Source of the DNA: Scortum barcoo | Lineage: Eukaryota; Chordata; Actinopteri; Centrarchiformes; Terapontidae | Reading direction: 5' to 3' | NCBI GenBank assembly: GCA_023238725.1 | Contig: CM041541.1 | Span: 13,719,544-13,783,543, forward strand | DNA length: 64,000 bases | Shown: piece by piece, positions 19,806 to 31,113 of the stretch | Layout: each line of letters starts with the position of its first letter | Numbering within the stretch: the first letter of the stretch is position 1 | Notes under the pieces: generated by a model | Database searches by the model: none | What the model was told of the DNA's origin: nothing | The model's input: the letters and a program-made list of their open reading frames with translations, nothing else | Program-made: the position numbers and the translations under genes

Positions 19806-21911
19806 TTAATGTCATAGAGTACTTAGTGGTGAACAGAGTACAGGATCAGACAACAGACAGGGACAGAGAAAAACTCATGAAAACAGTAAAAATAGCTTTT
19901 CCTCACCTGAAGAGAAAGAATAGAGCAAATGCCTTTTATTAATGCAGTGAGTGTAGGGCAGCCCTGTGAACACAATGTGAGAACAGCAAATGAGAGAGTC
20001 GATGTGCCTAAATACAGCTCCATTCAAATTGAATGTCGAGTACAGGCTCCACCTTTCAAGGAGGATAAGACTCTGATTTTTGAGCCTCATGAGAACCCAC
20101 AGTGGCCTGAAGGACTCGAGTTTTGCGACACTCTTGTGTCAGGCAAGGCAGGCATGACCCCAAAGATTGTTGTCAGTGTGCAAAATCCTACCAGCCATGA
20201 CATCACATTACCAGCAAGGACTGTTATTGGAATGGTGCAGTCTGTCAGAGCAGTGTATCCTGCTAGCATATTCAAGTCAGACAACCTACCTACTACGTCA
20301 GTTTACGAAGTACAGGCGAGAAGCCCCGGTGAGGACACACCTACAGGTGAGCAATGGGATCCCCCTGTTGACCTGACTCACCTGAATGAACACCAAAAGC
20401 AAGTTGTTAGTCAGATGTTGAGGGAAGAATCACAGTCATTCTCGAGGTCAGATGATGACATAGGCTGTGTGGAAAATTTGCAAATGGACATTTCACTGAA
20501 AGACAATGAGCCAGTGTCACGGACATATCAGTCTGTCCCAAAACCATTGTATCAAGAAATGAAAGACTACTTGCAGGATCTGATAGCACAGGGGTGGGTG
20601 GAGAAATCCACTTCGTCCTACTCCTCCCCAGTAGTTTGTGTGAGAAAGAAAGACGGTACTCTGAGCTTATGTATTGACTACAGAGAACTTAACAGGAAAA
20701 CTCACCCAGATCGCCACCCCATTCCCAGAGTACAGGACATTATGGACAATTTGGGCGGAAACACCATCTTTTCACTGCTGGATCAGGGTAAGGCGTACCA
20801 CCAGGGGTTCATGGGTAAGAGCAGTAGACACCTAACAGCCTTTGTGACCCCCTGGGGCCTGTATGAGTGGATCCGGATCCCCTTTTGGACTCATGAATGC
20901 GCCTGCAGCATTCCAAGCACGCTGCATGGAAGAGTGCTTAGAGGGATTAAGGGACGAAGTATGTGTGCCTTACCTTGATGATGTCCTAGTGTTTAGTGGA
21001 ACATTCGAGGATCATGTCAACGATGTCAGAAAGGTGCTGCGACAACTAAGGGAGCATGGGATAAAATTAAAACCAAAGAAGTGTGACCTGTTTAAAGCAG
21101 AAGTGCGGTACCTCGGCAGAATTGTGTCGGCAGAGGGAAACAGGATTGATCCCGCTGATACTGTTGCAGTGACAGCATTGAAAAACAAGCAGCCAAGTAC
21201 TGTTGGTGAGTTAAGAGCAGTGCTGGGACTGTTGAGTTATTACAGACAGTATATCAAGGATTTCTCACGGATTGCCAGTCCTCTGTATGACCTACTTAAG
21301 GGACCTGTGGAAACTGAGACTCTGCAAAATAAAAGGAAAAAATGGCAGACAAAACAAAACAGCCGAGGTGTTCCCTCCAGTACACCTATCCAGTGGACCG
21401 ACATACATCAGTCAGTATTAGAGCAGTTGATAGACTGTTTAACTCAGCCTCCTGTTCTAGGCTTCCCAGAATTCTCGCAGCCGTTTATACTCCATATACT
21501 GATGCGTCGAACCGGGGTTTAGGTGCAGTATTATACCAAAAGCAGAATGGGAAGCTCCATGTGATCGCTTATGGCTCTCGCACTCTGAGTGTAGCTGAGA
21601 AAAATTACAATTTGCATTCAGGCAAATTAGAGTTTCTAGCCCTCAAATGGGCAATCACAGAAAAGTTTCGTGATTACCTCTATTATGCACCATTCTTCAC
21701 AGTCTATAGCGATAATAATCCACTTACCTATGTGCTATCCACCACCAAATTGAACGCAACCGGATGCCGTTGGGTGGCAGAATTGGCAGATTTCCATTTC
21801 ACTATTAAATACCGCCCCGGTAAGGAAAATATTGACGCAGATAGTCTGTCCAGGATGCCCGTGGATATGGAGACGTTCATGAAAGAGTGTTTCGGAGGAA
21901 ATGTCATATGA
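19806..21911 (+). pseudogene. Gypsy reverse transcriptase and RNase H
   Basis: RT: SSPVVCVRKKDGTLSLCIDY with ELNRKTHPDRHPIPRVQDI (about 20620-20745), then FGLMNAPAAFQ, VPYLDDVLVF with the catalytic YLDD at 20971-20982, and VGELRAVLGLLSYYRQYI. RNase H: YTDASNRGLGAVLY, LEFLALKWAI and YSDNNPLTYV give the expected D, E and D residues (21500-21730), ending DADSLSRMP. Frame changes occur near 20885 (after WIRIPF) and near 21500, so three frames carry one protein. Confidence 0.9.
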
Positions 21912-22179
21912 TGTGATTGGAGCAGCTACACAGGCAGTGGAAAATCAGGATGAATCCAGTGTGTCATGGTCAATGGGAGTCTCAGTCAAGTGTGCAGCCA
22001 TAAGTGCAGACACATCCATCATTCCTCTGACCACAGAAGCAGATCAAACAGGATCAGAGAAGTGATCCGATCATTGGACATGCAGTTCATAGTAAACTAG
22101 CTGATCGAAAGCCATCAGGAAAAGAACTGAAACAACTAAGCTCACAGATCACTTGTCTTCTAAGAGAATGGGACAAATT

Positions 22180-23485
22180 AGAGATAAGTGAGGATGGAGT
22201 CTTGTATAGGAAAACCGCAAGAAGAAAACAGCTGGTTCTGCCAGAAAAACACAAAAGTACCGTGTTGAGGGAACTCCACGATAAAATGGGCCATCAAGGT
22301 GATAGACAGGACGACGTCGCTGATACGGAGACCGGTTTTACTGGCCGTATATGCAGCGTGAGATAGAGGAGTATGTCCTGAGAAAATGTGTCTGTCTTAA
22401 ACACAAGAAGCCGTGCCGTGAGACAAGAGCACCACTGACTAACATCGTCACCACTCAACCATTCGATCTTGTCTCTGTTGACTTTCTCCACCTTGACAAG
22501 TGCAAGGGTGGTTATGAATATATTCTTGTAATTATTGACCATTTTACACGTTTTGCCCAAGCATATGCGACGACTTCTAAATCAGGCAGAACAGCTGCAG
22601 ACAAAATATTTAATGACTATGCTCTGAGATTTGGCTTCCCAACAAGAATACACCATGATCAGGGAGGTGAATTCGAAAACCAGCTATTTGCACAACTGAA
22701 AAACTACTGTGGAGTTTCAGGGTCAAGAACTACTCCCTACCACCCCCAGGGGAACGGACAGGTAGAGCGGTTTAACCGAACACTACTCCAGATGTTGAAG
22801 ACACTTACAGAGAAACAAAAAACTAACTGGAAAGACTCACTGAACAAACTGATCTATGCGTACAATTGTACTCGCAGTGAAGTGACTGGTTTCTCTCCCT
22901 TTTACTTGTTATATGGACGCTCTCCACGGTTGCCAGTCGACATGCTGTTCAACTTGACCTCAGAACAAGGAGACAGTAATCATCATAACTACATGGAGAA
23001 GTGGAAACAGGGTATGGAAGAGGCATACGAGATCACAAGGGAAAATGCTCACAAAGCGGCCACAAGAAGCAAAAGACATTATGACAGTAAAGTGAAAAGC
23101 TCAGTTTTACATCCAGGGTGATCGAGTTTTGATCAGGAACATGACACCTCGTGGTGGTCCAGGCAAGCTGAGAAACCACTGGGAGGATGTGGTTCACACA
23201 GTTGTCCGCCAAGTCAGTAAAGACATCCCTGTTTATGAACTCCGGCCTGAGAAAGGAAAAGGAAGATCGAGGATATTGCATCGCAATCTTCTCCTACCAT
23301 GTGACCATCTGCCACTTGAAACACAAGTACGCCCACGAGCAAAGAAAAGAACTGTGGAGACAACTGAAGAAATGGAGCAGGCTGATGATGAAGTGGATGA
23401 TGATGATGATGAATATTATTCAGTGCCACTCCAGCAACAACTGCAGCCGTGCCAACCTCAGGCATTGAAGTCCTGTGAGTACTGA
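22180..23485 (+). pseudogene. Gypsy integrase
   Basis: N-terminal zinc-binding region LHDKMGHQG...CVCLKHKKPC (about 22270-22400) with a frame break near 22340. Catalytic core: SVDFLHLDK (Asp at 22480-22482), HHDQGGEFEN (Asp at 22657-22659) and GQVERFNRTL (Glu at 22765-22767), a DD35E spacing. Then GFSPFYLLYGRSPRLPVDML and, after a +1 break near 23120, DRVLIRN...GKLRNHWED and the C-terminal basic and acidic tail to 23485. Confidence 0.9.
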
Positions 23486-23520
23486 TGAACCTGCTGAACA
23501 CATACAGTTCGGAGGAAAAC

Positions 23521-23844
23521 ATGTCACATGAGCCACAAAGTGAACATGGAGTGATAAACCAACTTGGGCACTTACCTGAGCAAGAGGACAGTCATATTGA
23601 GGACCAACCTGCAGAGGAGACTGTTCCTTCACTTGTCTCAAGCGAGCACAGCAGGACCAGTGAGCAGGAGTATCAGCGACCCAGACGACAGCACAGGCGA
23701 CCTAAGGTCTTCACATATGATCGACTCGGCTCACCAGTTTGCTACAACATGAGGACACTACCACATCACAAACACTTGAAGGTGCCATGGACACACGCTA
23801 TTCAGCCATTTTACTACCAGCAACCCTATGGACATGGGTGGTAG
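23521..23844 (+). pseudogene. C-terminal tail frame of the Gypsy element
   Basis: A 100-residue hydrophilic frame from MSHEPQSEHG to QPYGHGW after integrase. No signal peptide or membrane segment is seen, so it is not an envelope protein. It probably is the end of pol shifted by a frame break near 23485. Confidence 0.5.
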
Positions 23845-24175
23845 ATCACACACACCACACATGACTGAACTGAGTAAATGCGCATACACTACACTCAGGA
23901 CACAGCAAATGGACTGTTTAACACAGAATCCACATTCAAAGGGACTGTTGAACACCAGATACATTTATGGACTGTGATTACAGCTTAATATACACATCTA
24001 AAGTACCTTGCATCACATATCACTCATGGACATTTATTAAGGGAGAGTGTAGGTGATTTGGACATGATGCACTGATACAACTATGCTGCAAGCCAGCAAT
24101 GGATTGTGTTACCTGTGTGTGTAAGTAAATGGACTTTGTAGGCCAAACAGACTAAAAGTGACTAGAGAAAGACTA

Positions 24176-24292
24176 TGGGGTATCAACCCACATGAAGAAA
24201 TGTATGAAAAGAGTTCCAGTCTGTAAAACTGCATTTATTGGGTATCAACCCACATGAAGAAATGTATGAAAAAGTTCCAGTCTGTAAAGCTC
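24176..24292 (+). repeat. Tandem duplication in the Gypsy 3' untranslated region
   Basis: A ~62-bp unit, GGGTATCAACCCACATGAAG followed by AAATGTATGAAAA and a CCAGTCTGTAAA end, occurs twice in tandem, with small differences. Confidence 0.8.
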
Positions 24293-24449
24293 ACTTATAG
24301 AGCATAAGGCAAGGTACAGGAACAGTATGGGATGTGATGCTGCACTGTATGATTATTGGTGGTATGTAGTTCACTCCTCATTTGCACTATGGGTTCAAAA
24401 TGGTCAGGATGTGGGGATGGGGACAACATCTATTTTGAGGGGGAGTATG

Positions 24450-25046
24450 TGGTCGATGTCATTTGTTTTATTACATTATTACATTATTGGTGTGGGGATT
24501 GTTCAGCCAGAGTGTCGCTAGTTGGGTGAATTGTGCGACGACGATTGGTGATGCCTCGGGGCTCCAGCAGAGGGAATCGCGCTCCTCTCCCTCCTGTGTG
24601 AGTGAGTGGAAGCGAGAGCTGCGTGTGGCGTATTTTTCATGCTTTCCCCTCGCTATTCTCCCTAATTGAAGGTAATTACCATACAAAGCACTGTAAAGTT
24701 AGCGACACATGTTGTTAATAATTACTGTTTAATTATTGTTGTTGTTGCGAGTGAAGTAACTTGAATTTTATACTTTTATGCTACAAACGAGTTAAGCTAA
24801 CTCCGTCACTGTGTGAGACTAAGCTAACTGCTGCTGTTGCCATGGTTTTGACTGCCGTTGCGCCGTTTTTACGCTTGTTTAATATGAACATAATTTACAT
24901 TATTTACATTGTTTAGAGACAGGTAAAATGTGATTTTTGTTGCACTGTGAATTATAACTCAATACAAGTGAGTGGAAGCGAGAGCTGCGTGTGGCGTATT
25001 TTTCATGCTTTCCCCTCGCTATTCTCCCTAATTGAAGGGTACAACA
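24450..25046 (+). repeat. Gypsy 3' LTR
   Basis: 597 bp starting TGGTCGATG after the purine-rich GAGGGGGAGTATG and ending GGGTACAACA. Essentially identical to the 5' LTR over its last ~500 bp. Confidence 0.9.
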
Positions 25047-25386
25047 GACTCACGGACTCATTTCCATTACTTGTGATACCTCATACGTGGACTAAACCCA
25101 TGAACTCAGCATGTATAACTCCATATATGACTGATGATGATGTTCTCTGTACATGTGGCATCTATTGCACGTCTGTCCGTCCCAGGGAGAGGGATCCCTC
25201 ATCTGTGGCTCTTCCTCAGGTTTCTTCTTTTTCCCATAAAGGGTTTTTTGAAGTTTTTCCTGACTCAGTTCGAGGGTCTAAGGACAGAGGGTGTCACAAC
25301 TGTACAGATTGTAAAGCCCTCCGAGGCAAACAATGTTTGTGATTTTGGGCTCTAAATAAATAAATCAATTTGATTTTGATTTTTTG
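25047..25386 (+). mobile_element. L2-like LINE 3' UTR fragment
   Basis: Begins abruptly next to the Gypsy LTR (GACTCACGGACTCATTTCC) and ends in GGGCTCTAAATAAATAAATC plus a TTTGATTTTGA tail. It is the reverse complement of about 1445-1800. After it, NLR intron sequence resumes. Confidence 0.75.
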
Positions 25387-26089
25387 ACTTGATGACTTTT
25401 CTTCCTTTTGTGCTGCTTTTCTATCACTTTTATTGTCAATCCTGTATAAAGACAATAAAGCTGAACCTTGATCAGGAGCCCAAAGCTCCACAGAGGCAGC
25501 GTTTGTTAAACTGTCCAATAAAACATGAAGCTTCACTTCAGACAAACTCATGTGGCAGCAACAAATATTGGATTTCATCTGTGAGAGCAAAGTTCATCTC
25601 AGTGTGTCACTGTTGTGTTATTGTGTGATTGTATCATGAACACATGAACACACTGATGTGGAACTAGTACTTTAATGTTGGAGCTGGTTGAGCTGGAGAC
25701 ACTTTGAGCTGCTTTCATGGAAAACACTCAATCAGATTTTACAGACTCATCTTTTGTTTTTCATTTACAATCTTCATCTGAAAAGGAACTAAATGTAGTA
25801 AAAAGTCAAATATCTCCTTCTGAGATGTACTGCAGTACAGGTAGAAAGCAGCAGAGCAGACAAATACTCCAGTAGAGTACTTCAAGATTGTACTTCAAAA
25901 CAGTACTGCAGTAAATGTACTATAAACAGAGGGATCCTTTCAAAATAAAAGACCGACAGAACATTAAAACATGAACTATTTAATCTGATCATTGATTAAA
26001 GGTTACTGATCACATCTCAGTTTAAAATGGCGGCTGTCCTCCTTCGTCCCGAGTTTCCTCTTCAACCTGTGACTTTGGAGAAATGAATG

Positions 26090-26250
26090 AATTCTGCTGT
26101 TTCTAGCTGAACTAAGCTAACGACAGCTTGTGTTAACGAGGAAAACATTTCAAACTTGTTCCATTACCTTCAGCTGGAGCTTCACATGGAGAAAACTATC
26201 TGAGACACGACGATCCGAGAAAGTGAAAGTAAAGTTTAAACAGGAAGCAG
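26090..26250 (-). promoter_or_regulatory. NLR-A promoter/first-exon block, ISRE-like site at 26217-26234
   Basis: Reverse-complement copy of the block before NLR-C and NLR-D. On the plus strand it reads GAGAAAGTGAAAGTAAAG (26217-26234). The presumed non-coding exon (minus) ends GCTGAAG|GTAATGG at about 26168. Sequence from here down to 25387 matches the NLR-C upstream region, so this is the 5' end of NLR-A. Confidence 0.65.
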
Positions 26251-26259
26251 CTGCTGTGT

Positions 26260-28560
26260 GTGTGTGTGTGTGTTCATCATTAACACATGTCTGTTCGCTC
26301 TCTTGAATCCAGGAGATGTTGAACGATGATTATTCTGTCTGAGCTTCTCACACTAAACCTGAATCTGAACCTGGATCTGGATCTGGTCTTAAACCGGGTT
26401 CGTACTGGACCAACAGGAGTCACACTCCTGAGGCACCATGAAGCAGGATTTTATGGCAGTGTTACCTTTTCACCTTTTGCTTTCTTTCTTTGACAGTATC
26501 TCGTAGCTGGGAAACTCACAGGCATTAATGTATTTGTAGTTTGTTTCAGGCCTGTAAGCAGCCTCACCGCAGCACACACAGATGAGGAGGAGGCGTTCAA
26601 GTGCTTTACTTTATACCAGCAGCAAACATGCGGTCTGAATTATAAACTAATCTAGATACTTTCTGGCCTTCCTGACTCCCCATCATCTCTGTTGGTAGTT
26701 CACATGGGCGCTTCCCGCAGGCTCACACTACAATACTCTTCTTCCCATAAAACACTGGTGTACTACGTCACACAAACACATGGGCTCCTTAAAGAGGCCA
26801 TGCCTGTAGTTTATGCTTAGTTTTTTTGTCAGGCTTCAGTCTGGGTCGTCTCCATCACTGACCTGCAGGAGGAAACAAACATAAATGATAAATGTGCTTC
26901 AGACGTTCATGTTCCCCTCAGGATGAACCACCGCTGATCCTCTGAATTCATCAAGCTTCATAATCAGGTCAACAGGTTCATTTCTTTCAGTTTTATGTTT
27001 TTGTTTCAAGTTGAAACTTGTCAGCTTGTTTATAGCTTGATTGCAACACCTTTTCTGTAATTTTATCTAATAAAGATCCAGAATTTTCAAGCTTTTTTAA
27101 GATTTTAAAATAAGAAAGAGTTTATATTCACAACTGCAGCAGTCAGAGGATAAATGTGTAAAAGATATAAACTCAAAACCTCACACACGATCACTTTTAG
27201 GGTCTTCTTCTCTGCTTGAGTACTTTATGCTATACTTACTTATGCTTTGTTTACTTTCTACCTAAAGATTCAAGTACCAAAGAAAAGACATCTTCTTGTT
27301 TTGGTGCTTCTCTCTGCAGCACATCTGCAGAGCAGGAGCAGGTGACAGCAGAGGCGTAGCACCATCTGGTGGCTGCAGAGACAAACTGCAGCTGTCACTT
27401 TGATTACAGCAGCCACATACAAACAGATATTCTTTTGCATGTTTGTTTATAATTTTTGAATATTTATGATTTTTTACTTTAGTTTTACAGTTCAACATTT
27501 CACCACAGAAGCTGCTGTTGTCCAGACTGATGTGGGTCATCATGGGTGACATGATGGGTTATAGAGTGACATTGAAAAGTCAAATGATTGGCTCATTGTT
27601 TATTCATTTTCCTGCAACGTATTTTACAAACTAGTTATAAATGTACCTCTTGAACATCACCATGACAACTAGCAGCAACAAACAAATGGCTCAACAACAT
27701 CCTGTAAAATGTCATCTTATTGTGAAAATCTCTTGCTGTTTCTGCCCTTCCTGTCAGGCTGCTTCCAGTAAAGATGCAGCTCTTTCCACGAAATAGCTCA
27801 GCTATCTGCAGGCGGCAAGTGAGAGTCCTCTTCTTCACTCTTTAAAGAAACTGTAAGTTGGCTTTGTCTTTAGTCACTGAAGGTTTGTGTTTTGCACATA
27901 TTCATGTCCTGCATTTCTCTGAGACCAGTCAATCCCACTATTTCAATAGTTTGATCGTTTATGTCCACAGTTTACATCACGAATATCTGACTATGAATGG
28001 ACAGAGGGGAGACTCAGTGTTTGAGGAATATAAGAACCATGTTGATGAGACACTCAGAGTCTCAATAATGTCAAAAGATAAACTGACTAAAAGCTGTTCA
28101 TAGTAAAGGATTCATGAACTCCTCTTACTTGTATTTGAGGGATAATCCTGCTCTAAGGTGAGCACTGACTTCTGACCTCTGTGTAGTTATCAATAATCAG
28201 TACCAACAGTTGTTCTTGTATATTTTAGAAAGATTTACATGTAATACTGTTTGAGTTTGTCAAAAGAATGAGCAGTTTGAACTCTCATCATCAGTGAAGA
28301 ATGCAGGAAGAGTCTGAACTGGTCTGACAGTTTGGATCAACTTGGCTCAGGTTTCTCTTTGAACTGTTAATACTCTGAAGTGAAGTGATCAAATACAGCC
28401 ATCTTCCAACACTGACACTGATCTGGTTTCACTCAACAGCCTTTAGCACAGTCCAGCTCTCAACTTATTGACAGTAATGAGAAGTGATGTGTCCTGTGAT
28501 GTAAAGCTTGTTGTAATGAATGAACATGTTGTTGTGTTTGTGTGAAGGTGTGGGCTCTGC
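26260..28560. other. Spacer between head-to-head NLR-A and NLR-B
   Basis: Contains a short TG run (26256-26272) and a piece shared with 5525-5620 (27610-27700). No coding exon is recognised. No copy of the ISRE-bearing block is seen on the plus strand before NLR-B. Confidence 0.5.
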
Positions 28561-28561
28561 T

Positions 28562-30952
28562 ATGAATCAGTGTGAGGACAGAGAGGAGGGAGTCCCTCCC
28601 TCTAAAACCAGTCTGTGTGGGGAACATGACAGCCAGACCAAAGCTCAGAGGTGAGATGAGGATCTCCAACTGTCCACCACTCAAATCACTCCACCATCAT
28701 TATTCACACTCAAAGCTCTGTGTGTGTTGTGTTGAAGGCCAGAGCAGCCGAGACCAGACTGTCCTGGACCTGAACCTGAACCTGAACCTGAACCTGGACC
28801 TGGACCTGGATCTGAACCCAGCTGTGTGTCCTTCAAGAGTGACCGGTCAAATGGTCGTCTCATGAATTTTAAAGAACAACACTCTCCTTCAAAGAGGTCA
28901 GCTGTTAATCAGATCAAATATCACTGATTCATGTTTTAACTGTTATTTATCCAGAGAAGTTTTATTAAAGCTGTTTGATGTCTTCAAATACATTTATATT
29001 CTCACATGTGAAAGCTGCCCAGTATAACCAGTATAAACCAGTATAACCAGCATAAGCAGTCTTCAGTCCAGTTTTTAAAGCTTTATGGGTTCATATTTAA
29101 CCTCTCTGAGCAGCAGTGTTGTTGTTCAGCAGCGTCTCAGTGGGAGCTGCCCAGAACAACCAGTGTGAACCAAGCAGACACTGAGCAGCTCCACTGGAGG
29201 GGCTTCGTTCAGCTGTTCTTTAGCAGTGTACACTGAGGAGAGTCGAGTTTTAGTCTCACATTTCTGTTTAGCTCACAGTTCAGCAGTTGGACTGGTGACC
29301 TTTAAGCGTCCCTCTCTAACCTGAAGGCCTGCGCTGCCTCCCAGCTGGTCTGATGTGATGAACTGTTCTCTGCTGTTTTAGCCTCATTTTATAAGAAAGC
29401 AGTGAAGACCCAAGTTCAGTGAGAAGCAGGAGACTGAAGATGTGTTTAGTGATTCATTTTGGAGCCGATCACCGATTGCTGGAAGCGTTATCGGTCACTC
29501 TGATCTCCGATCACTTTGTCTGTTTCTGTGGTGGGCAGTTTACAGACATTAGTCAACTATAAGTGAGCACACTAGTTCATGTTAGCTAGTTACAGCCTGG
29601 AGAAAAATAATCCAGTTTACTCAAAGCTTCACCGCCAGCTACCTGCAACTGTTATGGTGGAAAGTTTTCATCTTACTCAATGGATGAGTTGATGTCATGA
29701 ATCAGTCAACACACTTTAAATATCAACATGGCGACTTTGATCATTTCCTTTGTTTTTATTGGCTCTCTTACAGACAGACACTTTAGTGATGATTAAATCT
29801 TCAGTCACTTAAAAACGTTCATGAATTTCAGCTGGATTATGTGAACTGAGAGAATTTTATTTCCTCACGTGGAATAAAAAAGTTCGGAGCCTCGTTCTGC
29901 TGCAGCAGCTGAGTGAGTGTTGATTGAGTTGCTAAATAGTCCGACTCTCCGTCTGCTTTCATCACATGGAGGAATATAACGAGTTTTCAAAGCTAGCCAG
30001 CACCTTCAACTGTCTGATGACATTTGTGGTGTTGAAATGTTCGATCACGTTCCTCCATGAGGAGTGTCCTTGAGACAAAGCTTGCAGGTGGCAAATTTAT
30101 TGTCTTTTTCAGACACCTGATAGAACAGTCAGACAGGTGAAGCCATTTAAGCAGCTTCCACCATCGATCAAACCATCTCAAACAAATATCTGTGGCCTGT
30201 CAATGGGAGCAGAGTTTATGAAATCCATTGTCTTTGTGAAACACTACAGCCAACAAGGTTTTCTAACTATCACACTCGGCAACCATCAATGTGTGACACA
30301 GAAAACAAGAAACAGAATTAAGATAATTCTTCTCTACTCACACATGAAAGGACAATTTCTAAGACTCAGCAACCAGAAGACACAAACAGGTACATTTATA
30401 TATATATATATGTATATATATATGTTAGGAAACAGGTGAAATCAGTGATTAAACAAGGTAAGTTATTGACTGAAAGTTTCCACTGACAGTTTTGGTCCAA
30501 TATTCTCTGATGTTTCACTTCACCTGCTTCAAGTTTATTAGGGCTCAGTACCACTTTGCACTGGACAGGTAGCATCCAGTTAGCTTGTGTGAGCTGTGTG
30601 TTGCTGTCCACAGTATTATAGGGTCAATAAGAGTTGGAGGGACTAAACCAGACAAGCTGCTGAACCAGCACAGTGAACTGAAAGCTGCTCAGAAATGCAG
30701 ACTGGACTGTTGATTCACAGTGGGATCAGCAGCACGAGCAACACTTTAATGTCAGAGGAAACCATCTGATTCAATGTTGTCATCCAACACTTTAACTCAG
30801 AGGACCTTTAGCTTGTGTTTGTCTCTGTGTGGACAGACATCATGTGAGCTAATTCTTCATGATTCCTCCACAGAGTCCACCAGGAGAGCTCAGAGGTTCC
30901 CAGTGGTCAGTCTGCCCAGCAGCATCAAACACACCTGGACTCCATATTTATG
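28562..30952 (+). pseudogene. NLR-B: N-terminal exons 1, 2 and 4
   Basis: Exon 1 28562-28650 (89 nt, MNQCEDREEGVPPSKTSLCG...) chosen by homology to NLR-A and the donor AGAG|GTGAG. Exon 2 28738-28896 has PEQPRPDCPGPEPEPEP, then PSCVSFKSDRSNGRL. It joins the start of the A/C exon 2 to the end of their exon 3, so B has one Pro-Gly exon where A and C have two. Exon 4 30874-30952 (79 nt) gives VHQESSEVPSGQSAQQHQTH and LDSIFM. Phases are consistent throughout, and the frame is open across these three exons. The intervening intron matches NLR-A (inverted) and is the empty site for the Rex3 insertion. Confidence 0.85.
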
Positions 30953-31113
30953 GTCTGTACATGTACAACAACTACTTTTCCATCTGTTGTGTTCACAATA
31001 ATCTCCATGCTGCACTTTGTAGACCAGTGGATTGTCAGTGTGTCCAACATGGATCTGATGTTTGTTCCATGATTTTAGTCTGATGGTGTCGTTCATATAA
31101 TCTTCTGTTCCAG

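Larger units (their letters stand above)
16725..25046 (+). mobile_element. Nearly full-length Gypsy-type LTR retrotransposon (8.3 kb) with a MYND finger
   Basis: Layout: 5' LTR 16725-17338, candidate primer-binding region directly after it (TTTGGAGGCACCGCTGGGA), gag 17.77-19.2 kb with a CCHC knuckle, a MYND-type zinc finger, protease (DTGS), RT (YLDD), RNase H, integrase (DD35E), a purine-rich tract TGAGGGGGAG (24436-24445) and 3' LTR 24450-25046. Order PR-RT-RH-IN is that of Gypsy elements. The LTRs differ by only a few changes, mostly in an AT-rich run near their start. Yet gag and pol carry about ten frame breaks. There is no matching target duplication: the left flank is unrelated sequence while the right flank is L2 3' UTR. 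Confidence 0.92.
14641..25386 (+). other. 10.7-kb composite insertion inside the 5' intron of NLR-A
   Basis: NLR homology stops at 14640 and resumes at about 25387. The joined flanks reproduce the continuous sequence of NLR-C (reverse complement of about 45415-45435). Inside, all in plus orientation, are an L2 element, an NLR exon-5 fragment, an 8.3-kb Gypsy element and a second L2 3' end. Only about 2 bp (AC) is shared at the two edges, so no clear target duplication brackets the whole block. Confidence 0.7.

Noticed and set aside
23214..23522. Minus-strand frame with a His run
   Set aside because: Antisense of the Asp/GAT run at the end of the Gypsy integrase tail.
23521..23844. Envelope-like gene in the Gypsy element
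   Set aside because: No signal peptide, membrane segment or fusion-peptide-like stretch; more likely the shifted end of pol.
26400..26860. Possible LTR or exon in the A/B spacer
   Set aside because: No paired terminus, domain or conserved frame could be supported.
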